DNA of 64,000 nucleotides from JAENVT01 sp963720775 (lineage in GTDB: Bacteria > Actinomycetota > Acidimicrobiia > Acidimicrobiales > Ilumatobacteraceae). How positions within the stretch are numbered: position 1 is the first letter of the stretch; each line of letters begins with the position of its first letter. Below the pieces are notes generated by a model. It was not told the DNA's origin. It did not search any database and saw only the letters and a program-made list of their open reading frames with translations. The stretch is from NCBI GenBank assembly GCA_963720775.1, contig CAVRGR010000001.1, positions 124,001 to 188,000 on the forward strand. Direction: 5' to 3'. A program made the position numbers and the translations under genes. Shown piece by piece: positions 35,473 through 46,024 of this stretch.

Positions 35473-37370
35473 TGGTGCAACGCCCGCCGACCGGCACGAT
35501 TCCCGACACTCCGGGGTCCTATCAGTTCAAAGACGCGCTCGGTCGCGTGATCTACGTCGGCAAGGCGTCGAGCCTTCGCCAACGCCTGTCGAACTACTTC
35601 CAGGATCCGCGGAACATGCATCCACGCACCGCGCAGATGGTCGCTACCGCGGAGTCCGTGGAATGGATCGAGGTGCGCAACGAGGTCGAGGCCTTGATGC
35701 TCGAGTACAGCCTCATCAAGCAGCACCGCCCCCGGTTCAACATCCGCCTGCGCGACGACAAGAGCTACCCGTTCTTGGCCGTCACCCTCGACGAGCAGTA
35801 CCCCCGAGCGCTGGTCATGCGCGGCCGCAAGCGAAAGGGCACCAAGTACTTCGGGCCGTACGCCCACGCCTACGCCATCCGCGACACGCTCGACTTGCTA
35901 CTGCGCAGCTTCCCGATCCGCACCTGCAGCCCAGGGAAGTTCAACGAGCACCAGCGACTCGGCCGACCGTGCCTGCTGTTCCACATCGAGAAGTGCAGCG
36001 GCCCGTGCGTGGGCGAGATAGAGGACCCCGAGTATCGGCAGTTGGTCACGGAGCTGTGCGACTTCCTCGAAGGCGACACCGATCAGATCGTCAAACGGCT
36101 CGACGCGGAGATGAAGTCGGCAGCCCACGACCTGGAGTACGAGCGCGCCGCGCGCATCCGCGACCGGCTCAACGCCGTGCACCGGGCGATCGAGAAGCAG
36201 CAGATGGTTGCCGAGCGCAGCGAGGACATCGATGTGATCGGCCTCGCCGACGATGATCTCGAAGCTGCGGTGCAGATCTTCTACGTGCGCAAGGGTCGTG
36301 TCGTCGGGCGCAAGGGCTTCATCGTCGACAAGGTCGAAGAGCTCAGCCCGGGTGGCCTCATCGATCGCATCCTCGAAGAGCTGTACGGCGACGAGCCGCC
36401 GCTCGGAGTGCCCAAGCAGGTGCTCGTACCCGTCGAACCGGAGGATCAGTCGACGTACGAAGAGTGGCTGACGCACCTGCGCGGCTCCAGGGTGCAGATC
36501 CGGGTGCCGATGCGTGGCGACAAGCGCGACTTGCACGAAACGGTCACACGTAACGCCAAGGACGAGTTCGTCCGTCACCGGCTTCGCCGGGCGGGCGATC
36601 ACAACGCCCGCAGCCGGGCGCTGACGGAGTTGCAGGACCTCCTCGCATTGCCCGAGGCGCCCCTGCGCATCGAGTGCTACGACATGGCTCACCTTCAGGG
36701 CAGCGACTACGTCGGTTCGATGGTGGTGGTCGAAGACGGTTTGCCGAACAAGCGGGAGTACCGCCGGTTCAAGATCAAAGACGTGCCGGGCAACGACGAC
36801 TATGCGGCGATGGAAGAGGTGCTCACCCGACGGCTCACGGCGTATCTCGACGAACGCGACCGCCCGCTCACCGAAGTGGGTCAACGACCGGGCCGGTTCT
36901 CCTATCCTCCCCAGCTACTGCTCGTCGACGGCGGCAAGGGTCAGCTCGCCGTCGCCGAACGGGTGGTCCGCAAGCTCGGTCTCTACGACGAGATCCCCAT
37001 CGCGTCTCTCGCCAAGCGCTTCGAGGAGGTCTACACGCCGAGCCACAGCGAACCCGTCGAGGTGCCGCGTGGCAGCGAGGCGCTGTTCATGCTGCAGCGC
37101 ATCCGCGACGAGGCCCACCGGTTCGCCAACACGTTCCACCGGGAGCTGCGCGGGAAGCGCATGACAGCCAGTTCCCTCGACGGCATTCCGGGCCTGGGTG
37201 AGTCGCGGAAGAAGAAGCTCATCCAGGTGATGGGTGGAGTGAACATGGTGAAGAAGGCGTCGCTCGAAGCGTTGAAGGCACAGTCCTTCCTTCCCGATGC
37301 AGTAGCGGAGGCCGTCTACGCCAAGTACCACCCCGCGGTCCAAGACGTTCCCGTCAACCTCCGGCCATGA
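35472..37370 (+). CDS. uvrC: UvrABC excinuclease subunit C
   Basis: A 632-residue UvrC: GIY-YIG nuclease at the N-terminus (GSYQFKDALGRVIYVGKASS), Cys-rich LGRPCLLFHIEKCSGPCVG, a UVR domain near residue 215, the RNase-H-like nuclease with ECYDMAHLQGSDYVGSMVV and LLVDGGKGQL, and a C-terminal helix-hairpin-helix (IPGLGESRKKKL). All parts of a complete enzyme are present. It overlaps the methyltransferase gene by ATGA. Confidence 0.97.
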   Translation: MVQRPPTGTIPDTPGSYQFKDALGRVIYVGKASSLRQRLSNYFQDPRNMHPRTAQMVATAESVEWIEVRNEVEALMLEYSLIKQHRPRFNIRLRDDKSYPFLAVTLDEQYPRALVMRGRKRKGTKYFGPYAHAYAIRDTLDLLLRSFPIRTCSPGKFNEHQRLGRPCLLFHIEKCSGPCVGEIEDPEYRQLVTELCDFLEGDTDQIVKRLDAEMKSAAHDLEYERAARIRDRLNAVHRAIEKQQMVAERSEDIDVIGLADDDLEAAVQIFYVRKGRVVGRKGFIVDKVEELSPGGLIDRILEELYGDEPPLGVPKQVLVPVEPEDQSTYEEWLTHLRGSRVQIRVPMRGDKRDLHETVTRNAKDEFVRHRLRRAGDHNARSRALTELQDLLALPEAPLRIECYDMAHLQGSDYVGSMVVVEDGLPNKREYRRFKIKDVPGNDDYAAMEEVLTRRLTAYLDERDRPLTEVGQRPGRFSYPPQLLLVDGGKGQLAVAERVVRKLGLYDEIPIASLAKRFEEVYTPSHSEPVEVPRGSEALFMLQRIRDEAHRFANTFHRELRGKRMTASSLDGIPGLGESRKKKLIQVMGGVNMVKKASLEALKAQSFLPDAVAEAVYAKYHPAVQDVPVNLRP

Positions 37371-38089
37371 GCGATCGCAGTCTGTGGGAGACCCACGCGA
37401 CGTGGTGGATCGAAGGCTTCACCGACGGCGCCGATCCCGAGTACGAAGAACAGATCCTCCCGCTTGCGGCAGCAGAGCTCTCGGGAGCTCGCCGCGTGCT
37501 CGATGTCGGTTGCGGCGATGGTCAGATCAGCCGGCTGGCGGCGGGTCTTGGGGCGGAGGTCGTCGGGATCGATCCGACATGGAACTGCGTCACCGTCGCC
37601 CAGCAGCGCGGTGGCGCCTCGTTCGCTCGCGCCGAGGCGGCCGCGTTGCCGTTTGCCGACGGCAGCTTCGACGCCATCGTGGCGTGTCTGGTCTTCGAAC
37701 ACATCCGCGAAGTCGATCAGGCGATCGCAGAAGTCGCCCGAGTGCTGTCGAGTGGCGGACGCTTCTGCTTCTTCCTCAACCACCCGTTGTTGCAAACGCC
37801 CAACAGCGGTTGGATCGACGATCACCTGCTCGATCCACCGGAGCAGTACTGGCGGATCGGCGCGTATCTGGTCGAAGAAGAGAGCGACGAGGAGGTCGAG
37901 AAGGACGTTCTGATTCCGTTCATCCATCGGCCGTTGAGCCGCTACGTCAACGCACTCGCCGAGAACGGATTGCTGATCGAGCGCATGTTGGAGCCGGCGC
38001 CGCCCGACGGCTTTCTCGCGTTGGCCGACGAGTACCTCGCCGCGGCAACGATTCCCAGGTTGCTGTATCTGCGTACTCGCAAGCTCTAG
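37367..38089 (+). CDS. Class I SAM-dependent methyltransferase
   Basis: A 240-residue methyltransferase with motif I VLDVGCGDGQISRLA near residue 45, the acidic VVGIDPTW strand, LPFADGSFDAIVACLVFEH and a C-terminal half that reads like Methyltransf_11 proteins. Substrate unknown. It is coupled to uvrC by ATGA and followed by rapZ after 18 bp, where other actinobacteria often have uvrC and rapZ adjacent. Confidence 0.85.
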   Translation: MSDRSLWETHATWWIEGFTDGADPEYEEQILPLAAAELSGARRVLDVGCGDGQISRLAAGLGAEVVGIDPTWNCVTVAQQRGGASFARAEAAALPFADGSFDAIVACLVFEHIREVDQAIAEVARVLSSGGRFCFFLNHPLLQTPNSGWIDDHLLDPPEQYWRIGAYLVEEESDEEVEKDVLIPFIHRPLSRYVNALAENGLLIERMLEPAPPDGFLALADEYLAAATIPRLLYLRTRKL

Positions 38090-38107
38090 GCAATACCATC
38101 GTGGCCA

Positions 38108-38956
38108 GTGGCCGACATCGTCCTGATCACCGGATTGTCCGGCGCCGGGCGTTCCGCAGCAGCGGCCGTTCTCGAAGACCTCGGGTGGTATGTGGTCGAC
38201 AACCTGCCGACGTCGTTGGTCGACACGATTGTCGAGCTGGCCAGCAAGCCGGGTAGTGACATCGAGCGGTTGGCGCTGGTCTCCGGTCGGCAGCACGTCG
38301 ACCTGCTGCCGAAGGTGGCCTCGCTACGCGGTGAGGGGCACCGAGTGCGCATCGTCTTTCTCGATGCGACGACGGCTGCCGTCGTGAAGCGCTACGACTC
38401 GTCGCGTCGCAAACATCCCCTCGACTCCGAGGCAGGAGGCCTCGTGGAGGCGATCGAGTTGGAGCGGACGCTCCTGGATCCCGTGAGGAGTGCGGCCGAT
38501 CTCGTGATCGACACCTCCGACATCAACATTCACCAGCTGAGGACGAAGCTGCTCGCCGCGTTCGACCAGGCGGGTGACGGCCACCGGCTCCAGATCGCCG
38601 TCGAGAGCTTCGGCTACAAGTACGGACTACCGCTCGACGCGGACATCATCATGGACGTTCGCTTCCTGCCCAACCCGCATTGGGAAGAGGGCCTACGCCC
38701 GCTCACGGGTCACGATCCGGCGGTTCGCGATTTCGTGCTCGAGCGTTCGAACGCCTCTCAGTTCCTTGATGAGTTCGAGGCGATGATGGTGTCGCTCGTA
38801 CCCGCGTACGAGGCCGAGGGAAAGACGTACCTCACCATCGCGATGGGATGCACGGGCGGGCGCCATCGCAGTGTCGCCGTTGCCGAAGATCTTGCGGCTC
38901 GCCTCAGGGCGCGAGGCATCGCCGTGACCACCGGCCACCGCGACATCGCTCGCTGA
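38108..38956 (+). CDS. rapZ: RapZ-family nucleotide-binding protein
   Basis: A 282-residue RapZ/YvcJ protein. Walker A is GLSGAGRS (Arg for Lys, usual in actinobacteria), DNLPTSL follows, and the C-terminal half contains FGYKYGLPLDADIIMDVRFL, NPHW and the GCTGGRHRSVAVAE signature. In E. coli RapZ binds small RNAs; in actinobacteria the role is unclear. Usually it precedes yvcK and whiA; both are missing here. GTG start 38108, about 8 bases after a TACCAT box. Confidence 0.95.
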   Translation: MADIVLITGLSGAGRSAAAAVLEDLGWYVVDNLPTSLVDTIVELASKPGSDIERLALVSGRQHVDLLPKVASLRGEGHRVRIVFLDATTAAVVKRYDSSRRKHPLDSEAGGLVEAIELERTLLDPVRSAADLVIDTSDINIHQLRTKLLAAFDQAGDGHRLQIAVESFGYKYGLPLDADIIMDVRFLPNPHWEEGLRPLTGHDPAVRDFVLERSNASQFLDEFEAMMVSLVPAYEAEGKTYLTIAMGCTGGRHRSVAVAEDLAARLRARGIAVTTGHRDIAR

Positions 38957-39026
38957 GCGGAGGCGCTCACCGAGTGCGCTCGGGGCTAACCTCGATGCTG
39001 CTCAACCAGAAAAGGAATCACACCTC

Positions 39027-40045
<1,019 letters not shown>

Positions 40046-40049
<4 letters not shown>

Positions 40050-41158
40050 GCCGCATCCCCACACTCGCCGATCTCGGCGAGGTCAGCGGTAAGCGGGTGT
40101 TGGTTCGCACCGACTTCAACGTCCCGATGGACGACGGCGTCATCACCGACGACTTCCGCATCCGCTCCGCCTTGCCGACGATCGAATGGCTCACCAGCCG
40201 CGGCGCGCACGTGGTCTGCGCGTCGCACCTCGGTCGCCCGAAGGGCAAACCGAATCCGAAGTACTCGATGGACGCGGTCAGAACGCGGCTCGCCGAGCTC
40301 GCTCCTGGTGTCGAACTGATGGAGAACCTGAGGTACGACCCGGGCGAGGAAGCCAACGACCCTGAGTTCGTCGCCAAGCTGATCGAGGGAATCGATCTGT
40401 ATGTCGACGATGCCTTCGGGGCGTGTCATCGAGCGCATGCCTCGATCGTCGGCCCGCCTCGCACGCTGCCATCCGCGATGGGGTTGCTCATGCAGCGCGA
40501 GGTAGAGGTCCTGCTCGGGCTGCGCAACAACCCCAAGCACCCGTTCGTCGCCGTGCTGGGCGGCGCGAAGATCAGCGACAAGCTCGGTGTGGTCGAGGCG
40601 TTGTTGAAAGTGGTCGACTCGTTGGTGATCGGTGGGGCCATGTGCTTCACCTTTCTCGCGGCTCGTGGCTATCCGATCGGTGACTCGCTGTGGGAGCCCG
40701 ATCAGGTCGACACCTGCCGGCGCCTGTTGGAGGATTCGGCGACGGGAGGCAAGACCATCCACCTTCCTGAAGATCTTGTCGGTCTCGATGCGGCGGGGAA
40801 GCTCGCCACCTTCGGCGTGCGCCTCCCCGACGGCGCAAAGGGCCTCGACATCGGGCCGGGCACGGCGGCCGCCTTCAGCGATGTGATCATGGAAGCGCGC
40901 ACCATCTTCTGGAACGGCCCGATGGGCATGTTCGAGGACGAGCGATTCGCGGCGGGCACGCGCACCGTCGCTCAGGCAATGGCCGACACCAAGGGCTTCA
41001 CCGTGGTGGGCGGTGGCGACAGCGCAGCAGCGCTGGCCCAGTTCGGACTCGATCACGACGTCGACCACGTGTCCACCGGCGGCGGCGCGTCGTTGGAGCT
41101 CTTGGAGTACGGCGATCTTCCCGGCCTCGAAGCGCTGCGGGGTGCTCCCAATGCGTAG
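40046..41158 (+). CDS. pgk: Phosphoglycerate kinase
   Basis: A 370-residue PGK with RTDFNVPMDDG, HLGRPKGKPNPKYSM, GGAKISDKLGVVE, WNGPMGMFE and GGGDSAAALAQFG. Slightly shorter than the usual 390-400. GTG start 40046 inside the gap stop. The 3' end overlaps tpiA by 8 bases, so gap-pgk-tpiA is one operon. Confidence 0.97.
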
Positions 41159-41918
41159 GCCGCTGATCTCCGCCAACTGGAAGATGCACCACAACCACTT
41201 CGAGGCGATTCAGTGCGTCCAGAAGCTGGCCTATCTGGTGGGCAAAGACGATCTCGAGCACGTCGACGTGAGCATCCATCCCCCCTTCACCGACATCCGC
41301 AGCGTGCAGACGGTGATCGACGCCGACAAGCTTCTGTTCGCCGTCGGTGCCCAGCACTGCCACTGGGAGGACAAGGGTGCGTTCACGGGTGAGGTGTCCC
41401 CGCTCTTCCTCGCCAAGCTCAACGTCCAGTACGTCATCGTCGGTCACAGTGAGCGTCGCCAGCTGTTCGGTGAGACCGACGAGATGGTCGCCAAGAAGGT
41501 CGTCGCGATCCAGCGGCATTCGATGACGCCGATCGTTTGCGTCGGAGAAACGCTGGAGGAGCGCGACGCGGGGGAGACCGAGTCGAAGGTTCTCGGCCAG
41601 ATCCGAGCGGCGCTGGGTGCACTCCAGTCGGCGGCGATTGGCGCGCTCGTAGTGGCCTACGAGCCGATCTGGGCGATCGGCACCGGACGCACGGCGACGG
41701 CCGACGACGCCCAGCAGATGTGCGTGGCGATTCGCCGCAGCGTGGCCGACATTGCCGGCACCGACGCCGCGGAATCCGTGCGCATCCAGTACGGCGGAAG
41801 CGTCAAGTCGTCGAACATCGCCGAGTTGATCGAGCGACCCGACATCGACGGCGCGCTCGTGGGTGGGGCAAGCCTCGACCCCGACGAGTTCGCCCGAATC
41901 TGCAAGCTCGGCGCGTAG
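41151..41918 (+). CDS. tpiA: Triosephosphate isomerase
   Basis: A 255-residue TIM barrel. SANWKMHHN has the catalytic Lys, VIVGHSERR the His, AYEPIWAIGTG the Glu, and YGGSVKSSN plus GALVGGASLD the phosphate loops. It ends the glycolytic operon; a short hairpin lies 27 bp after it. In many actinobacteria secG follows directly; here an ABC transporter operon intervenes. Confidence 0.97.
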   Translation: MRRPLISANWKMHHNHFEAIQCVQKLAYLVGKDDLEHVDVSIHPPFTDIRSVQTVIDADKLLFAVGAQHCHWEDKGAFTGEVSPLFLAKLNVQYVIVGHSERRQLFGETDEMVAKKVVAIQRHSMTPIVCVGETLEERDAGETESKVLGQIRAALGALQSAAIGALVVAYEPIWAIGTGRTATADDAQQMCVAIRRSVADIAGTDAAESVRIQYGGSVKSSNIAELIERPDIDGALVGGASLDPDEFARICKLGA

Positions 41919-41944
41919 CAGCAGGGGAGTCGCCGGAATTTTCC

Positions 41945-41960
41945 GCCCGACTTTTCGGGC
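41945..41960 (+). terminator. Hairpin after the gap-pgk-tpiA operon
   Basis: GCCCGA and TCGGGC arms with a CTTT loop. Short and without a long T-run, so function as terminator is inferred from position after tpiA. Confidence 0.5.
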
Positions 41961-42014
41961 AATCGGAACGACGTTGCTGTTCGTCCGTATACAACGGTGG
42001 TATGTTGGTCGGCG

Positions 42015-42043
42015 CTCGCTCCGATCGGGGAGGACGGAGCGAG
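42015..42043 (+). other. Leader hairpin before the substrate-binding protein gene
   Basis: CTCGCTCCG and CGGAGCGAG form a 9-bp stem with a purine-rich 11-nt loop containing GGGGAGG. It lies about 90 bp before the SBP start, in the 216-bp gap after tpiA, and may stabilise or regulate the leader. Confidence 0.45.
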
Positions 42044-42134
42044 AATGTGGTCGATCTTCCCGACGAGCAGGTTCGCTTGCCGTGCTGTTCGACCGAAACC
42101 CACCTCCCTCCGTTCACATAGGAGGAACACCCAC

Positions 42135-43931
42135 GTGAGGACTACGAAACGCAGCACGCGTTACGCAGCCTTGGCAGTCGGCCTTGCTTTTGTCGCAGTT
42201 TCCTGCGGCAGTGACAGCAAAGGTTCGAGTGACACCGCTGCCCCAGCCACCACCGCCCCCACTGCCGAGACCACGCCCCCAGCGGAAACCGTGGCACCTG
42301 CCACCACCGCAGGTGGAACCGAAACCACGGGTGGGTCCGGTGGCGCAGCGATGACGTTGACGATGAACATCAACCCCGATGCAAAGTGGGACGACGGCTC
42401 ACCGGTCACGTTCGCCGACTTCAAGTGCACCATGGATGCCACGTTGAAGACCCCGGGCTCGATCACGACGGTCGGCTACGACAAGATCACATCACTCGAG
42501 CAGGGCACCGACGACCATCAGGTCATCGCCAAGTTCTCCGAGGTGTACGCGCCGTACAAGAACCTGTTCGGCACGCTGATCAAGGCTGATGCGGTGAAGG
42601 ACTGCAACGACGTTTCGGCCGACTTCGCGGACAACATCCCGTTCTCGGCGATGCCTTACAAGATCGACTCGTGGAGCCTCGACCAAGAAGTGCTGGTGAA
42701 GAACGAGGGCTACTACGGCAACGATCCGGCCAAGGTCGACAAGATCGTCATTGTCCCCAAGGCCGACACCGACACCGAGATCGCTTCGCTGGTCTCCGGT
42801 GAGAGCGACTTCATCTTCCCGCAGGCCTACGCCGGGATCAAAGATGCTCTGAACGATCCGAACATCAAGACGACGCCTGGCTATGGAACGAACTATGAAG
42901 GCTTGTACTTCCAGGAAGATCAGAACTGCACGCCGGATGCCACGCGCTCCTGCGCTTTCAAGGACTCCGACTTCCGGCACGCGTTCGCCAAGTCGATCGA
43001 CCGCAACCTGATCCTCGCCAACATCTACGACCCGATCTTCCCCGGTGGCCCACTGCTGAACTGCGGTCTGTGGGTTCCGACAATCGGTCCGTGGTGTGAT
43101 CAGACCATCTTCGGCAAGGCCGACGGCACCGACGGCTACTACGACCAGGCTGCAGCGGATCAGATCCTCACCGCTGCAGGCTGGGCCAAGGACGGCAGCG
43201 GCATGTGGGCAAAGGACGGCAACGTGCCGGAGATCCACTGGATCATCAACTCCGGCAACACCCGTCGTGAGTCGACCCAGGCCCTGATGATCCCCGAGCT
43301 GAAGAAGGCCGGCTTCAACGTCATGGCCGACAACTGCGACGCAGCCTGCTACTTCCAGCAACGGCTACCAGCGCTGAAGTACGACATGGCCATGTACATC
43401 AACACGGCCAGCCCCGACCCCACGGTCACGGGAATCATGGCGTGCTCGTCGATCCCGTCGGATGCCAACGGCAACCAGGGTCAGAACTCGGCCGGATGGT
43501 GCAACGAAGATGCATCGGCCAACATGACCAAGTCCGACCAGACCATCGATGAAACTGCTCGTGCGGACCTGATCCACAAGATCGGCAAGGCACTCGCCGA
43601 CGACGCGGTCATGTTGCCGCTGTACCAGTTCCCGAACATCGCCGCATGGCGCACCGACCAAGTCGGTGGACCGGTCGATGCTGATGCCGCCAACTACCAG
43701 GCATGGCAGAACATCAACCAGTGGGAAGACACCAACGGAGACGGCCAGATCGTCATCGGTGCCGAGCAGTGGCCGGAGTGCCTCAACCCGATCACCGAAT
43801 GCGCCAACTCCTCGTGGTACGTGTGGTCGACGGCGTTCAAGGTGCTGCCCAGCGTTTGGGCAACCACCGCCAAGGGCACGTACGAGGCAACCCAACTCGT
43901 CACCGGCGAGCCAACGGTCGCTCTCGGCTGA
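42135..43931 (+). CDS. ABC transporter substrate-binding lipoprotein (SBP family 5), apparently circularly permuted
   Basis: A 598-residue secreted lipoprotein: basic N-terminus, hydrophobic core, lipobox ending at Cys24 (VAVSC), then a Thr/Pro/Ala linker to about residue 70. The family-5 domain begins unusually late, at TLTMNINPDAKWDDGSPVTF, which aligns with the YTFxLRxGVKWHDG region found about 70-80 residues into normal members. The missing first part (GQIVIGAEQWPECLNP to TGEPTV) is present at the extreme C-terminus, after a DTNGDG loop. GTG 42135 follows GGAGGA. It binds peptides or similar solutes for the permeases downstream. Confidence 0.88.
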   Translation: MRTTKRSTRYAALAVGLAFVAVSCGSDSKGSSDTAAPATTAPTAETTPPAETVAPATTAGGTETTGGSGGAAMTLTMNINPDAKWDDGSPVTFADFKCTMDATLKTPGSITTVGYDKITSLEQGTDDHQVIAKFSEVYAPYKNLFGTLIKADAVKDCNDVSADFADNIPFSAMPYKIDSWSLDQEVLVKNEGYYGNDPAKVDKIVIVPKADTDTEIASLVSGESDFIFPQAYAGIKDALNDPNIKTTPGYGTNYEGLYFQEDQNCTPDATRSCAFKDSDFRHAFAKSIDRNLILANIYDPIFPGGPLLNCGLWVPTIGPWCDQTIFGKADGTDGYYDQAAADQILTAAGWAKDGSGMWAKDGNVPEIHWIINSGNTRRESTQALMIPELKKAGFNVMADNCDAACYFQQRLPALKYDMAMYINTASPDPTVTGIMACSSIPSDANGNQGQNSAGWCNEDASANMTKSDQTIDETARADLIHKIGKALADDAVMLPLYQFPNIAAWRTDQVGGPVDADAANYQAWQNINQWEDTNGDGQIVIGAEQWPECLNPITECANSSWYVWSTAFKVLPSVWATTAKGTYEATQLVTGEPTVALG

Positions 43932-43969
43932 CCAGCAGGTATCAGTAGTATTAGAAATGACCTAATGTG

Positions 43970-43997
43970 AGCGGGGCCGGCGAAAGCCGGCCCCGCT
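43970..43997 (+). terminator. Strong hairpin between the SBP gene and permease genes
   Basis: A perfect 12-bp GC-rich stem (AGCGGGGCCGGC and its complement) closed by a GAAA tetraloop, 38 bp after the SBP stop. No T-run. Such hairpins usually protect or terminate the SBP message so that more binding protein than permease is made. Confidence 0.75.
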
Positions 43998-44034
43998 CCG
44001 CAATATCATTCGGCAACAACGGAGGTGCGCCACG

Positions 44035-45015
44035 ATGATCAGGTTCGTAGCACGAAGGCTTCTGTGGACGATCCCGACGATGTTCCTGATCACTTTTCTG
44101 GTCTTCATCGCCATTCGAATCGGCACCGACCCGGTGCAGAGCTACCTGAGAATCAACCCGCGGGCCAGTCAGGCGAAGATCCTCCAGTACAAGGTGGCCA
44201 ACGGCCTCACGGGAAACATCGTCTCGCAGTACTTCCACTGGTTGGGCCACTTCGTCACGTTCAACTGGGGTAGATCCATCAAGGGCAGCCGTCCCGTGTG
44301 GCCGGAGCTCAAGGCGGCCATGGCCAACACGTTGGTGCTCGGCGGTCTGGCCACCTTCGTCGGCCTCGTCTTCGGCCTGGCAATCGGCATCCTGTCGGCC
44401 CTTCGTCCCCGCTCGCTGTTCGATCAGACATCGACCACAGGGGCATTCGTCGGGATCTCGGTCCCGCCGTACGTCAGCGCAGTCTTGCTGCAACTCTTCT
44501 TCGCCATCACCCTCACCCATTGGCTCGGGTTGTCGCACCCGTTGCTGCCCACATCGGGTGTGTATCCAGCCGGCCACAAGGGCTTCAATCTGATCCTCCG
44601 GCTCAAATACCTGACTCTCCCGATCATCGTCGTGGCCATCCAGATCATCGCCGTCTATTCGCGGTACATGCGAGCCTCGCTGCTGGAGGTCGTCAACAGC
44701 GACTACCTTCGAACCGCTCGCGCCAAAGGCATCAGCGAACGGCGCATCCTGGTGCGCCATGCATTGCGCAACGCTCTCATACCGATCGTCACTGTCGCCG
44801 CCATCGACATCGGCGGCATCATTGGCGGCCTCATCATCACCGAGCGGATCTTCGAGGACCGAGGTATGGGCGACTTCTTCCTGACCGCCTACACCAACGG
44901 TGACTTTCCGCAGTTGATGCCGTGGATGGTCTTCGTCGTCATCGGCGTCATCATGGCCAACCTATTAGCCGACGTGCTCTACGCCGTCCTTGACCCGAGG
45001 ATCCGCCTTGACTGA
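44035..45015 (+). CDS. Oligopeptide-type ABC transporter permease (DppB/OppB family)
   Basis: A 326-residue inner-membrane permease with about six segments. It starts MIRFVARRLLWTIPTMFLIT, typical of DppB, and has the EAA-type loop YLRTARAKGISERRILVRHALRNAL that contacts the ATPases. ATG 44035 follows GGAGGTG. It overlaps the second permease gene. Confidence 0.93.
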   Translation: MIRFVARRLLWTIPTMFLITFLVFIAIRIGTDPVQSYLRINPRASQAKILQYKVANGLTGNIVSQYFHWLGHFVTFNWGRSIKGSRPVWPELKAAMANTLVLGGLATFVGLVFGLAIGILSALRPRSLFDQTSTTGAFVGISVPPYVSAVLLQLFFAITLTHWLGLSHPLLPTSGVYPAGHKGFNLILRLKYLTLPIIVVAIQIIAVYSRYMRASLLEVVNSDYLRTARAKGISERRILVRHALRNALIPIVTVAAIDIGGIIGGLIITERIFEDRGMGDFFLTAYTNGDFPQLMPWMVFVVIGVIMANLLADVLYAVLDPRIRLD

Positions 45016-46024
45016 GATCGATCACACCGATGCCGCCCAGGCGATCATCGACAACACCGACGCCGATCTCTCCGGCCTGTCACTTCGCGACGAATCAGAG
45101 GGCGTTGGTGGCGAGTCGCTCTCGCCATTCCGCCTGGCGCTTCGTCACTACCGTCACAACCGGATTGCGATGGTCGCCCTCACCATCCTGCTCCTCATCG
45201 TGGTGGCGTGCCTGTTCCCGAGCCTGCCGGCTCGATACAGCGAGACGGAACGCCTCCCGAAGACGGGGTCGACGTTCATCCACTCGCCGCCGAGCACCAA
45301 GGCGTGGTTTGGAACCGATGATCTCAACCGCGACCTGTACAGCCGCGTGTTCTACGGAGGCAGGGTGTCGATCATCATCGGCATCTCCGTCGCCCTCATT
45401 GCATGCACGGTTGGCACCGTGATCGGCGCCCTTGCTGGATACCTGGGTGGTTTGCTCGATGACGTCCTGATGCGAATCACTGACATCTTCCTGGCGTTCC
45501 CGATTCTCGTCTCGTTGCTCGTGCTCAGAAACGTGTTGGCCGAAGCACCGCTCGTGAAGTCGATCATGGGCGAAAAGACCTCGGTTCGGTTCATGGTCGT
45601 CTTGCTCTCGGCCGTCGGCTGGATGGCCGTGGCCAGGATCGTGCGCGGTGTCGTTCTGTCGTTGAAGGAACGTGAGTTCATCGAGGCATCTCGATCGGTG
45701 GGTGCCAGCGGACCGCGCATCATGTTCCGCCACCTGATACCGAACGCCCTCGGTCCGATCATGGTTGCTCTATCGCTTTCCGTCGTCGGCGCCATCCTCG
45801 CCGAGTCGACGTTGTCGTTCTTCGGCTACGGGCCAAGCCCCGGCCAGGGCCGCACCACGTGGGGGCTGCTCATCTCGCAATCGAAGAGCGGCGTCCTGTC
45901 CGGCTACTGGTGGTTGGTGCTGTTCCCCTGCTTGTTCCTGGTCCTGACGATCGTCTCCATCAACTTCGTCGGTGATGGCTTGCGTGACGCATTCGACCCC
46001 AAGGCCGAGATGAATCGCGCGTGA
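45008..46024 (+). CDS. Oligopeptide-type ABC transporter permease (DppC/OppC family)
   Basis: A 338-residue permease with a cytoplasmic N-terminal extension, LALRHYRHNRIAMVAL before the first segment, WFGTDDLNRDLYSRVFYGGR (DppC hallmark) and the EAA loop FIEASRSVGASGPRIMFRHL. TTG 45008 is preferred: GAGG lies 7 bases upstream and it overlaps the DppB stop by 8 bases; another TTG at 44990 has no such site. The stop overlaps the next start by GTGA. Confidence 0.92.
   Translation: MTEIDHTDAAQAIIDNTDADLSGLSLRDESEGVGGESLSPFRLALRHYRHNRIAMVALTILLLIVVACLFPSLPARYSETERLPKTGSTFIHSPPSTKAWFGTDDLNRDLYSRVFYGGRVSIIIGISVALIACTVGTVIGALAGYLGGLLDDVLMRITDIFLAFPILVSLLVLRNVLAEAPLVKSIMGEKTSVRFMVVLLSAVGWMAVARIVRGVVLSLKEREFIEASRSVGASGPRIMFRHLIPNALGPIMVALSLSVVGAILAESTLSFFGYGPSPGQGRTTWGLLISQSKSGVLSGYWWLVLFPCLFLVLTIVSINFVGDGLRDAFDPKAEMNRA

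Noticed and set aside
42135..43931. Reading the binding protein as N-terminally truncated
   Set aside because: The missing first segment is found at the C-terminus, so the domain is complete but reordered.
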